40,450 nucleotides of DNA from Pirellulaceae bacterium. Lineage in GTDB: Bacteria > Planctomycetota > Planctomycetia > Pirellulales > Pirellulaceae. The notes below the pieces were generated by a model. That model saw nothing but the letters and a program-made list of their open reading frames with translations. It was not told the DNA's origin and made no database searches. Location: positions 1 to 40,450 of the forward strand of contig JANQLU010000100.1 of the NCBI GenBank assembly GCA_028280445.1, given 5' to 3'. Made by a program: the position numbers and the translations under genes. Shown here piece after piece: positions 17,409-25,732 of the stretch (its first letter is position 1; each line of letters opens with the position of its first letter).

Positions 17409-19631
17409 TTGAGTGGTTCGTCAGACGATAATTTGGAATTCAACTGTCCGCAGTGCAAAACGCAGATCAAAGTTCCTCCGTCGCAAGCAGGACAACGATC
17501 GCAATGCCCCCGCTGCGCTGCTCCAATTTTTGTGCCCGGAATGGAATTGCCACAGGAAGATTTGTTTGGCGATCTGTTTGATGATGATGTCGAACAAGTC
17601 GACGAACCCAAATCCCAAAAAATGCAACCGGCCAACAGCACTGAACCTGAACCGATTGAACTCACGCCAGAATCGGGAACCGATGATCGCCGCAATGACT
17701 CGCTCCAAGATGAACTCAAGGTCGACGACGAAAATTTGAGCTTCGATGACGATGTTGTGGAACAGGTTGCTGAGTCCGCCGAAAAAGCTGATCCGTTAGC
17801 ATTTTTGGACGACGTGGGAAGTGCGATCGAAAAAACGGCTGAGAAGCCTCACGAGTCTGCCGTCGACTTGCTCGATGATATTTTGACACCGGATGAACCG
17901 CATCCTTTGGAAGATGATTTACTGGCCGGATCGGCAATGCCATCCACACCGACAGTATCTTTGGATGCCCCTGACCCGTTTGAATCCCGCGATGATGAAC
18001 CGCTGAAAATTGATGGCGTCGATGGCAGTTACGGTTCAGAGATGATCTCCATTGTGTGTCCCGTATGCGATTCACGGGTTTATGGAAGACGCCGCGCGCA
18101 AGGCTACCAAATTAAATGTGACGACTGTTATTCGATGGTTGAGATTCCGAGTTCAGCGGAATGGGACGCAGAAAACAAAGTAGATGTGGACCCAAGAAAA
18201 CAAGCCAACGCTATGCAGATTTCGGTCGATGAACCGGATGACGGTGATCTGAAATTACAGGAGCCGGTCGAGAAACCGAGTATCAATTACGACGTTGACG
18301 ACGAGTTTGGCCTGGAGCCTGTCGACACCGACTTACTGGCGCCAAAAGTACACCCGATTGAATCGGAACTGTTTCACCGTAGCGACGCCGAGCCGACACC
18401 GAACGATCCTGCTCCCAACGATCATCCACAAATTCCAAGTCCGGAAAGTACACCGGTTGCCGAAACCGCAACACCTATCGCAGATCCTGGCGATGAATTG
18501 ATGCTCCAACCACTCGACGAAAACGACTTGGGGCCAATCCTCGACACAACGTCACCACCATCTGAAAAATCCGCACCTGCGGAAACGTTTGATGATGACC
18601 AAATCGATTTGTTGCCACTGGATGATTTAGACGGACCGTCTCGCATCGAATCGCCGTCAACGCTTGGCTATCCGCATACTGAACCCGCGGCAACGCAACC
18701 TGAACCTGACAAACAACAACCCGCTGCACCGAGCCCGTCGCCAGAGTCCGCCGAGGCACCGCAAACCGCGGCTACGACTGGCGGAAAACCACTGCCCGAC
18801 AATATCGAAGGAGACAAAAGCGACGATCGGCCCGTTGGTGAAATGCTCAAGGATTGGTTGAAAGCCCCGTTGCTGTTGTTTAAATCACCAGAAGCTTTGG
18901 CACAAATCGGATTTTATTTTCTACTGCAGGCACTCTCGCTGATGTTGGTCGGATTGGCCTTGTACTATATGAAAGGGGACGAAAGCAACACATCGGATAC
19001 GCGCACGTTGAGCCAAACGCTTGCTTATTTCCCCTACTTCTTTGGCAAGGTGATCGGATTGTGTGCGTGGTTGTACCAGGGCGTCATTTTGTACAACTGC
19101 ATTTTGCTCGGACTGTATCAAGATTCCGAAGCGGCGGAGTGGCCCGAAGCGAATATCGAAGAAATATTTTCGCAAATTTGGCGAGTCGGACTGGCCAACA
19201 TCGCTGCCGGAGTTCCGTTGTTGCTGCTGCTCATCGTCCTATCGCCATTGGGTATCGCCGGTGCGATTATTGCAGTCATATTGGGAACCATCATCTTGTT
19301 CCTGTTGGGACCACCGTTGATGATGTCGGCGCTGTACAACCAAACATTTTACAAAATCGTTTCACCCAAAATTTTTCAGTCTTATAAAACCGTGACGAAA
19401 TCCTGGATCATCTTTTACGGTTTTATGATGGCGCTCTGGTTCATTTACATGGCAACGAGTTTGATGACTATCGCCAATTTTTGTTTAATCAATGGAATTG
19501 CCGCGTTGATCTGGGCGGTCGTGATTACCGTTCAAGGCGGACTGATTGGCTACCAGTTCCGTCAAATCATGTTGGCGACTGGCGACGTTGCCAAAATTAC
19601 ACCAACGGACAAAGAGCTGTTACCTCGATAA
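17409..19631 (+). CDS. Zinc-ribbon protein with long acidic linker and C-terminal membrane domain
   Basis: 740 residues. The start is TTG with GGAG ten bases upstream; no in-frame ATG precedes the first zinc ribbon. Residues about 11-46 form an MJ0042-type ribbon (CPQCKTQIKVP ... CPRCAAPIFVP). A second ribbon lies at about 216-240 (CPVCDSRVYG ... CDDC). The ribbons are separated and followed by about 250 residues of Asp/Glu/Pro-rich, probably disordered sequence. From about residue 480 there are some five or six membrane helices, with a Yip1/DUF4013-like feel. Proteins of this plan recur in planctomycetes without known function. A cytoplasmic sensing or tethering arm joined to an integral membrane domain is a reasonable inference. 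It is followed at 46 bp by a methyltransferase. Confidence 0.8.
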   Translation: MSGSSDDNLEFNCPQCKTQIKVPPSQAGQRSQCPRCAAPIFVPGMELPQEDLFGDLFDDDVEQVDEPKSQKMQPANSTEPEPIELTPESGTDDRRNDSLQDELKVDDENLSFDDDVVEQVAESAEKADPLAFLDDVGSAIEKTAEKPHESAVDLLDDILTPDEPHPLEDDLLAGSAMPSTPTVSLDAPDPFESRDDEPLKIDGVDGSYGSEMISIVCPVCDSRVYGRRRAQGYQIKCDDCYSMVEIPSSAEWDAENKVDVDPRKQANAMQISVDEPDDGDLKLQEPVEKPSINYDVDDEFGLEPVDTDLLAPKVHPIESELFHRSDAEPTPNDPAPNDHPQIPSPESTPVAETATPIADPGDELMLQPLDENDLGPILDTTSPPSEKSAPAETFDDDQIDLLPLDDLDGPSRIESPSTLGYPHTEPAATQPEPDKQQPAAPSPSPESAEAPQTAATTGGKPLPDNIEGDKSDDRPVGEMLKDWLKAPLLLFKSPEALAQIGFYFLLQALSLMLVGLALYYMKGDESNTSDTRTLSQTLAYFPYFFGKVIGLCAWLYQGVILYNCILLGLYQDSEAAEWPEANIEEIFSQIWRVGLANIAAGVPLLLLLIVLSPLGIAGAIIAVILGTIILFLLGPPLMMSALYNQTFYKIVSPKIFQSYKTVTKSWIIFYGFMMALWFIYMATSLMTIANFCLINGIAALIWAVVITVQGGLIGYQFRQIMLATGDVAKITPTDKELLPR

Positions 19632-19677
19632 AATCACAATGGAATTACCAACCTGAACAAGGTTCCCTCGAAAAAAC

Positions 19678-20397
19678 ATGTTTCACCCGAATGGCCCAAC
19701 GTTTTTTGAATTGGCCAAACAAGCATTGTCGTCGACTCAGCAAGGCTATGACTTGCTCGCTCCCAAATTCGACTTTACGCCGTTTCGAACTCCAGATGTC
19801 ATCTTCGACGCCGTAAAATCCTACCTGGAAAACGAAGATTGGAAAAACAAATCGGCACTGGATCTCTGCTGTGGTACAGGTGCCGCCATGCAAATGTGCC
19901 TGGACCTCGGTTGTTCGACAGTGACGGGCATCGATTTCAGTGCCGGTATGCTCGGTGTGGCAAAACAAAATCTCAAAAAACAAGATGCCGAACAACAAAT
20001 TCAATTGATCGAAGGGGAAGTTCTCGAACCGCGTTTTGAAAACGAATTCGATCTGGTAGTCAGCTTTGGCGCCTTTGGCCACATCCTTCCGCGCGATGAA
20101 CGGAAATTTGTTGAAACAATTCACCGCGCATTAAAACCGGGTGGAAAATTCGTTTTTGTAACCACCACGATGTTTCCGCTATGGTCGCCCACCTATTTGT
20201 TTTCGCGCAGTTTCAATGCCGCCATGCGAATTCGCAATTTGTTGTTTCGGCCGAAATTCATCATGTACTATTTGACGTTTCTGTGGCCGGATATCGAATC
20301 TCATTTCGAAGCCGTCGGCCTGAAAGCCGTTGCCCAGCCGCTGTTTCCCGACCTGCCTCGCCGAAAACGCTTGTTGTATGTCGAAGCGACAAAATAG
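19678..20397 (+). CDS. Class I SAM-dependent methyltransferase
   Basis: 239 residues with the Rossmann-fold SAM site: motif I ALDLCCGTGAAM (about residues 60-71), acidic strand-2 end GIDFSAGML, motif IV FDLVVSFGAFGHI, and post-motif KPGGKFVFVTT. Sequence around LARRG-type lid segments is too general to name a substrate; small molecules, lipids/quinones or unknown acceptors are all possible. No signal or membrane segment is obvious, so cytoplasmic. It lies 46 bp after the zinc-ribbon membrane protein and 68 bp before a secreted Lys-rich protein, so co-transcription is possible but not shown. Confidence 0.88.
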   Translation: MFHPNGPTFFELAKQALSSTQQGYDLLAPKFDFTPFRTPDVIFDAVKSYLENEDWKNKSALDLCCGTGAAMQMCLDLGCSTVTGIDFSAGMLGVAKQNLKKQDAEQQIQLIEGEVLEPRFENEFDLVVSFGAFGHILPRDERKFVETIHRALKPGGKFVFVTTTMFPLWSPTYLFSRSFNAAMRIRNLLFRPKFIMYYLTFLWPDIESHFEAVGLKAVAQPLFPDLPRRKRLLYVEATK

Positions 20398-20465
20398 CCG
20401 CTTGCTCTGCGGGCACCGATGCGCTAAAAAGACATTCGCAAATACACTCTACCCGTGAGAAAAAT

Positions 20466-21056
20466 ATGATTCGACAGAAAACACGATTCTGGTACATCGC
20501 TACGTTGGTCGGCATTTTGTTTTTGCCATCACAATTGAATGCCTGGCAAGAGACCAAAAAAACCAAAACTGACGATGAGTTTAAAAAATTGATTGTCGGC
20601 AGTTGGAAGGCGGACAAAGAAAAAACGACAAAATACCTTAAGTCGATTGGTGAGGATAAAAAAATTAAATCGGCCGTCGGGTTTTGTGAACGCGGGATTG
20701 GCCTGGCATTTTTATCCGACAATAAAATGAAATTGTTTCAAGGCAACAGCAGTGAAGGCCGCGGCATCAAATGCGAATTCGAGAAAGTGAAAATTGTCGA
20801 CAAGCGAAAAGTTGTGCGAGTCAAATTCATGGACAGCGCCGCAATGATCATCACCGTGCTCGACAAAAACACGATTGCCGTTGTCCCCAAAATCACTGAA
20901 GACGATCCCGACCCGCCTCTGGTATTCACGCGTCAAAAAAAGGAATCATCTAAAAAAAAAGGGTCTAAAGACAAATCAAGCGGTAAAGACGACAAATCAA
21001 AAAGCAAAAAAGACAAGTCAAACAACAAAAATGACAAGGAGGACAAACGGCTTTAA
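20466..21056 (+). CDS. Secreted protein with Lys/Ser/Asp-rich tail, function unknown
   Basis: 196 residues from the ATG at 20466. An in-frame ATG at 20181 lies inside the methyltransferase gene and gives junk residues, whereas 20466 opens with a signal peptide (MIRQKTRFWYIATLVGILFL, cleavage near LNA-WQ). The mature part starts with a compact domain of about 120 residues (IVGSWKADKEKT ... GIGLAFLSDNKMKLFQ ... IITVLDKNTIAVV), whose strand pattern recalls lipocalin-like 'amount of change' domains (W-x-A/L at the start). It ends with about 40 residues made almost only of Lys, Ser, Asp and Asn. The tail would be extended and strongly basic, perhaps for binding an anionic polymer or surface. No family recognised with confidence. 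Confidence 0.75.
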   Translation: MIRQKTRFWYIATLVGILFLPSQLNAWQETKKTKTDDEFKKLIVGSWKADKEKTTKYLKSIGEDKKIKSAVGFCERGIGLAFLSDNKMKLFQGNSSEGRGIKCEFEKVKIVDKRKVVRVKFMDSAAMIITVLDKNTIAVVPKITEDDPDPPLVFTRQKKESSKKKGSKDKSSGKDDKSKSKKDKSNNKNDKEDKRL

Positions 21057-21095
21057 AAATGTAAAACTGGAATTCACTCGCCCCCAGTGTTTTCC

Positions 21096-22880
21096 TCATT
21101 TGATTTTTCTGTATTTGGGATAAACAGTTTTCACTGGGACGCCGAGGATCTTGCTGGCTTTCTCATAACGGGCATTGTACCTGAACGGATCGTCGTTATT
21201 TACATCGAATAAAGCGTTAAGCATTTTTTTTCTTGGCCAGTAATAGGCTGGGGAAGAGGCGTTTCTGAAATGGCCGATTGAACTTCCGACAGCCATCAAT
21301 TGATTTGCCAATTTGTTTTCCCGGACTCCAAGCAATTTGGCCAGGCGCTGGCGTTTACGGGCGGGAATGGATTTGACTATCGCATTGTAGTACTGCTGAG
21401 TCAATTTCTTCTCAAGTGGAGCGATTGTCTTGGCCGCATTTCCGGCAACTTCAACGATTTTGTCTTTTTGTGAGTCGGAGATTCTCATTTCGGTGGCGAC
21501 ATCGGGACGCGTGAGAAACGATACCAGTCCATTGCGTGCAACGATTCGTTGGTAAATGAAAACTGCCTGTTCGGGTAACAAAATTTCGCCTACTTCGGCC
21601 ACCCAGTCGGAATAAATCTGGCAGATTTCGTCGGTAGACGAAGCTTTGACCGTGGCCAACGATGCCCGGTAACCGGCTTCGTTGAATTTCTTGATTTGCT
21701 CGTTCGTCCAGTCTCGATAGGCGGTTTTGAGCTCGTTTTTTTTGGGCGAAAACATCGAGTACGCTTCTTTGAATTCACCGTCCGTGCTTTCCATTTTCCC
21801 AAACAAGCGTGGCGAGAGCATGTAAGCCGCGGTGTCCACAAAGTTTGTTTGGTAGGCACCTTGAAACTCGAATTTCACGGCAAACGGAACTTCGTTGGTT
21901 GGTGATTTCACCTCCACCGCGTGATGTCGCAAACGATTTCGCGACGAGTATTTCCAATTGGAAATTGATTTGACCAATTTGTCGGACGGAAGAATTCCTG
22001 TTTTGCGTCGTGGAATAAAATGGTGACCTTGAGAGTAGTCGTAGGGTTTTACACAGAATTTCAGTTTGTGATAGCGAGAGTAGAGGTGAAAATGAATTCC
22101 GCCAATTGCATCGCGATCAATAATTTTGGGAAGTGCATCCAAACGGATCCCCATTCGGCGAGAAAAAGTCTTTTGTTGCTTACTGGTCAACTCATTCAGA
22201 ACAGTCGCGATTATTTTGCGACTACTTTTAATTTTTTCTTCACGGATCGCTTTTTTCTGTTTCTCAGCTTCTGACTTCGTGGCTTTTATTTCATCCTCGG
22301 TGATGCCGGTTGCTTTTGAGACCATCGGTAGCCGCAAAAATCTGGCCAGCCCTTCAATTCGAAGGACCCGCCAATAAAACAGCTGCCTGACGATCTCGGA
22401 TTTACCGGTTTCTTTTTCAATCTCATCAATGGTCCGATATACCAACTCCCATTGCTCTTCCAGGTTTTGAATGGCATTGGGATTTTTTTTCTTGTAATGC
22501 TCATAGAGCGTCTGCTCAAATCTTTCACGAAGTTTGCGAAAATCAGTGCCAGTTGACTTACTGGCATTTGAGGCAAATTCGCCTATTTCCGAATCGTCTA
22601 GTATCCAGACCGGCATCTCGTCAATTCTCTTTTGAACCAGCTTTGATTTTTCACCTGCCACCTGTTTTAAATACTTGCTGACGTTTTGATCTTTCTTGGC
22701 GAGGTAGTCGAGGGTCGCGCGGAAATCAGTGAGCAGGTGTGAAACCGTCCGCCTATTTCTCAAAAATTCAATTCGAAATTGATCCAGAACAAGATTACTG
22801 CCTTGGGCCGGAGCGATAGAATATCCCGCCGTTAAAAGCAGGCTACTCGACAAAAGAATCTTGGCAACACTTCCACACAT
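21096..22880 (-). CDS. Secreted helical-repeat protein, function unknown
   Basis: 594 residues with an N-terminal signal (SVAKILLSSSLLLTAGYS, cleavage near APA-QG). Rich in Lys, Arg and Glu and predicted mostly helical. An internal duplication is visible: GLARFLRLPMVSKATGITED and GLVSFLTRPDVATEMRISDS share the order G-L-x-x-F-L-x-x-P, then A-x-x-x-x-I-(T/S)-(D/E), each followed by a Lys-rich helix and a line such as LTSKQQKTFSRRMGI or IPARKRQRLAKLLGV. This repeat type is frequent in uncharacterised planctomycete secreted proteins. It converges on the Lys-rich protein gene, with only 39 bp between stops and no strong terminator there. Confidence 0.75.
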   Translation of the reverse strand: MCGSVAKILLSSSLLLTAGYSIAPAQGSNLVLDQFRIEFLRNRRTVSHLLTDFRATLDYLAKKDQNVSKYLKQVAGEKSKLVQKRIDEMPVWILDDSEIGEFASNASKSTGTDFRKLRERFEQTLYEHYKKKNPNAIQNLEEQWELVYRTIDEIEKETGKSEIVRQLFYWRVLRIEGLARFLRLPMVSKATGITEDEIKATKSEAEKQKKAIREEKIKSSRKIIATVLNELTSKQQKTFSRRMGIRLDALPKIIDRDAIGGIHFHLYSRYHKLKFCVKPYDYSQGHHFIPRRKTGILPSDKLVKSISNWKYSSRNRLRHHAVEVKSPTNEVPFAVKFEFQGAYQTNFVDTAAYMLSPRLFGKMESTDGEFKEAYSMFSPKKNELKTAYRDWTNEQIKKFNEAGYRASLATVKASSTDEICQIYSDWVAEVGEILLPEQAVFIYQRIVARNGLVSFLTRPDVATEMRISDSQKDKIVEVAGNAAKTIAPLEKKLTQQYYNAIVKSIPARKRQRLAKLLGVRENKLANQLMAVGSSIGHFRNASSPAYYWPRKKMLNALFDVNNDDPFRYNARYEKASKILGVPVKTVYPKYRKIK

Positions 22881-22947
22881 TTTTCAAAACTCATTAAAAA
22901 GTTTACAAGCAACTCGACTGCGAGATTAAAAAGACATCTTCGTTCTT

Positions 22948-24774
22948 CTATCTTCTAATTTCATAATTGTTGACAATTGATATTTCGCTGTCTTGAAAGT
23001 TCTTATCTATATAAGTGGCATTGTCAGCCACTTCTTCCGTAGGTGGGTTATTAAGAGGCCAATAGCTGGCGCTGTGAGCTGTAATTGAATCTAACGGATC
23101 ACTTGCTTCTTCTGTTCCATCAAGCTTATCGTATTTTGTTCGATATTTCCAAAGGTGTTTATGAAGAGCTAAAGCTGGTGCACTGTCAATTGCATCCTTG
23201 TCGTACATTGCATTAATGGCAAAACACCACTGAATTCTGTCGCTGCAACGACTCCCCTTGGTTGTATTTGCACCCCAATAGGTGCTGCTGTTGTTTGTTG
23301 TTGAATCGACGAAAGAAACACGGACAAATTCACGGAAATTCGCTCGATACACAAAACTCCACTTGTCTCTTGCATTTTTTGGATAACCTGGAACGTCGTA
23401 GGAGTACAAAAAATCATGTTGGTTATTCGCAGGGGTAATGCAGTCTTCGTCGTCTCCAGAAATGTCATCATTCGGCTTTTCATCTGTGGAAGGCCAATCT
23501 TCCTCGCCTTCTGAGCCCGAAATCCATTGTCCGTCTAAGAAAAACCTTTTCGCATATCTAGTCTGCCGAGTGATATCGAAAATTGCTTTTTTTCCGTCTG
23601 ACAATTTCTTCCAGGTAATCCCAGAAGGTTTTACCTGAAACTTGAAAAATATTGATGCGGCCATTTGGGGACTTCTTCTTTGCATTCCACCCTTAGCCTT
23701 ATTTTGATGAATTACATCCAGGAACACAGCGTCATCAATTTTGGGAAATCCGACAACGGCAACCTTGTCGCTCACATTGACCCAGGTTGGAAAAGGAGCA
23801 GGGGTGTATATTGAGGCACGCTCGAATTCGTAAAGCCCGTTGGCGATAGATTTCACGCGAAACAGTCCGTATTTCAGTGCTTGATCGTCTCCGTCTCTGA
23901 CGGCTCCTGTTGCATCCTTAATATAAGTATTTTTGTCGTCAAAAATTGCGACCAAATCACCAACACTTGGAGCGCCCGGAGGTGCTACGGCTCCTGCCGC
24001 ATGTAATCGCAATTTGTTATTCGCGTTGTCGACACTCATGATTTCAATTTGAGGTGACATGTCTTTCTTGGCTTCAACCAAATCCGCCCAGATGCCTGTG
24101 ACTGCGATTCGATCGAATTCTTCTTTGACCACCCCGGCACCACCATCAGCGTGATAAGTGTGAGATACCTTGATCCACATATCACTCATCTGTGCACTTA
24201 CTTGAGTCACTTCGACGTAGATGGTTTCTTCAGCGCCAGCGGTATGAATTTCGAACTCCGTCCATTCGGTTTCTTTCTTATTGGTTTTCCAAAGCTTGAG
24301 TCCATAGCTTTTAGTAAGTTTCATTTTCCAAGGTTCTGCGGTGACCCAAGCTCCCATGTGCAAAAATTCTGGCTTGTAATGAGCAGGGAATTTGATGGTC
24401 AACTTGATTAAATCAATTTCATGGGTTCGCCCGTTGCCTGATACGCTGGTATCATCGGCGTCACGCGTTTGCGGGTTGCCATACTTGTCGGCTCCGTCGC
24501 TATCAGAATCGTTCCAGTTCACAACCGCGTAGGCACCGAAAGTTCGATTGGTTTCTTTAGTTTGATTAGTGGGAAAATCGGCTTCGTATTCATAATTGGC
24601 AGTGACCTCACTACTTTGGTCGAAACCACAATGTGCTTTACATAACGAATCTACGTGAGTCCTTTCCGTCGTCACTGGCGGCACTGGATCAATAAATTGT
24701 GCGACCGAAAACTGTACGTCGAAAGAATAGAAAAAAACAACAAGCAATCCAGCCAAAAGAGAAGGGCATTTCAT
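22948..24774 (-). CDS. Secreted protein with DxDxDG-type beta domain, function unknown
   Basis: 608 residues starting with a signal peptide (MKCPSLLAGLLVVFFYSFDV, cleavage near VAQ-FI). Residues about 82-215 run AVVNWNDSDSDGADKYGN, then IDLIKLTIKFP, then KLWKTNKKETEW, then TIYVEVTQVS and MWIKVSHTYHADG. That order (acidic metal-type loop, beta strands, 'lkiw' strand, 'lyvEg' strand) recalls a beta-sandwich module seen in predicted surface proteins. The remaining 390 residues, with several Trp and Cys, I do not recognise. The gene is AT-richer than neighbours. A 12-base tandem repeat sits in its leader. The next gene (24880-25341) lies upstream on the same strand. Confidence 0.7.
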   Translation of the reverse strand: MKCPSLLAGLLVVFFYSFDVQFSVAQFIDPVPPVTTERTHVDSLCKAHCGFDQSSEVTANYEYEADFPTNQTKETNRTFGAYAVVNWNDSDSDGADKYGNPQTRDADDTSVSGNGRTHEIDLIKLTIKFPAHYKPEFLHMGAWVTAEPWKMKLTKSYGLKLWKTNKKETEWTEFEIHTAGAEETIYVEVTQVSAQMSDMWIKVSHTYHADGGAGVVKEEFDRIAVTGIWADLVEAKKDMSPQIEIMSVDNANNKLRLHAAGAVAPPGAPSVGDLVAIFDDKNTYIKDATGAVRDGDDQALKYGLFRVKSIANGLYEFERASIYTPAPFPTWVNVSDKVAVVGFPKIDDAVFLDVIHQNKAKGGMQRRSPQMAASIFFKFQVKPSGITWKKLSDGKKAIFDITRQTRYAKRFFLDGQWISGSEGEEDWPSTDEKPNDDISGDDEDCITPANNQHDFLYSYDVPGYPKNARDKWSFVYRANFREFVRVSFVDSTTNNSSTYWGANTTKGSRCSDRIQWCFAINAMYDKDAIDSAPALALHKHLWKYRTKYDKLDGTEEASDPLDSITAHSASYWPLNNPPTEEVADNATYIDKNFQDSEISIVNNYEIRR

Positions 24775-24795
24775 ATTTTAGTCTTATGAAGAAAA

Positions 24796-24825
24796 GAGAA
24801 TGGAAAGGAGAATGGAAAGGAGAAT
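24796..24825. repeat. 12-base tandem repeat, 2.5 copies
   Basis: GAGAATGGAAAG repeated exactly with period 12. On the coding strand of the downstream (minus) gene it is a CTTTCCATTCTC pyrimidine-rich tract, 22-51 bases before the ATG, so it may lie in the leader. No terminal inverted repeats. Confidence 0.8.
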
Positions 24826-24879
24826 ATTTCAGAAGGGTCATAGCAGTATCAAGCTCATACTCAACGGCGTTGATTGAGA

Positions 24880-25341
24880 TTAATGCAAATTAAATTGAAT
24901 ACCTGCTGCCGGACGCACCAGCACAAGCTTGTTTACAGATCTATCGAAACAAAAAATTGCTGGTTTATTCCAACAGAGTTCTATCTGGCCTCCAGATTGT
25001 AATACCGATAAATTGCATTTAATGATTACACAGTCTTTACTAACAAGACTAATTTTGGAATCGATATTTATTTGGCTGCCATTTGCAACTGTTTTTGAAT
25101 AGAGCAACTCTGCAATGTTAGAAAACTGTTTTTTTGATACAGCAGTACAGAATTTTTGTTTGAGCAGTGTGCGAACCTTTTTAACTTCCGATTTTTCTAA
25201 TCTATTTTTACTGTCATCAAACGAAACGTTAATAACTGGTTCGCTCGATTTTTTATCTTGAGCTCCGACAAAAGTCACTCCGAGCAAAAGCATAAACAGG
25301 ATAGAAAACAGGGAGCTAAAGCGACTCTTGTATTCGAACAT
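24880..25341 (-). CDS. Small secreted protein, function unknown
   Basis: 153 residues from the ATG at 25341, which starts a good signal peptide (SSLFSILFMLLLGVTFVGAQ, cleavage near VGA-QD); an in-frame ATG at 25455 would add 38 implausible residues in front. The mature protein is Lys/Ser-rich with alternating hydrophobic strands (INVSFDDSKNRLEKSEVKKV, CVIIKCNLSVL, IELCWNKPAIFCFD, KLVLVRPAAGIQF) and four cysteines. I recognise no family. It lies 105 bp upstream of the 608-residue secreted protein on the same strand and shares its AT-rich composition, so the two may have travelled together. Confidence 0.6.
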   Translation of the reverse strand: MFEYKSRFSSLFSILFMLLLGVTFVGAQDKKSSEPVINVSFDDSKNRLEKSEVKKVRTLLKQKFCTAVSKKQFSNIAELLYSKTVANGSQINIDSKISLVSKDCVIIKCNLSVLQSGGQIELCWNKPAIFCFDRSVNKLVLVRPAAGIQFNLH

Positions 25342-25732
25342 TAAAAATTCCGATAGGTTCCTTGATCTTCTTTGAATGATCGAGGAATTAAAAAGTGAAG
25401 GGAAATTGAAAGGAAGGATTTGATGGGTTGGAATTAAGCAGGGAACGCAACTCAATTTTTTGTGATTCAGATGTGTCCCCGTTGCACACCAAGTTCCGAC
25501 AATTGAAGTTTAGCGATGTGGCAATCTCAACGTCAAACGATAACCGGCGGCAACGGAAGAGATTTTGACAAAACAAAATTGCGTGGAAAGATAGCCACGT
25601 AGTGGACAAGCGCGATGCAAATTCGAATCCAAAACTTCGTGGTCTTTGTTCTGTTTTTACGAAGCCGAGATACAGGTCATCTATCACAAGAAAAAATTAA
25701 AAAAGCCGCAGATGACTGCGGCTTCTTAAGCT
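25342..25732. other. Intergenic region (391 bp)
   Basis: Contains the terminator of the cyclase-fold gene at its right end and presumably the promoter of the small secreted protein at its left end. A 99-codon frame at 25388-25687 (minus) has no domain, signal or ribosome site and is not called. Nothing else is recognised. Confidence 0.4.
25703..25724 (-). terminator. Hairpin terminator of the moeA-to-cyclase-fold gene set
   Basis: Nine-base stem AAGCCGCAG / CTGCGGCTT with a four-base loop; on the minus strand it is followed by TTTTTTAATTTTTT. It lies just after the stop at 25733. Confidence 0.92.

Noticed and set aside
21065..21092. Possible terminator ACTGG...CCAGT between two convergent genes
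   Set aside because: Only about five base pairs with a bulge and large loop; too weak to call.
25388..25687. 99-codon minus-strand frame upstream of the small secreted protein
   Set aside because: No start signal, no domain and odd composition; overlaps the region expected to hold the promoter.
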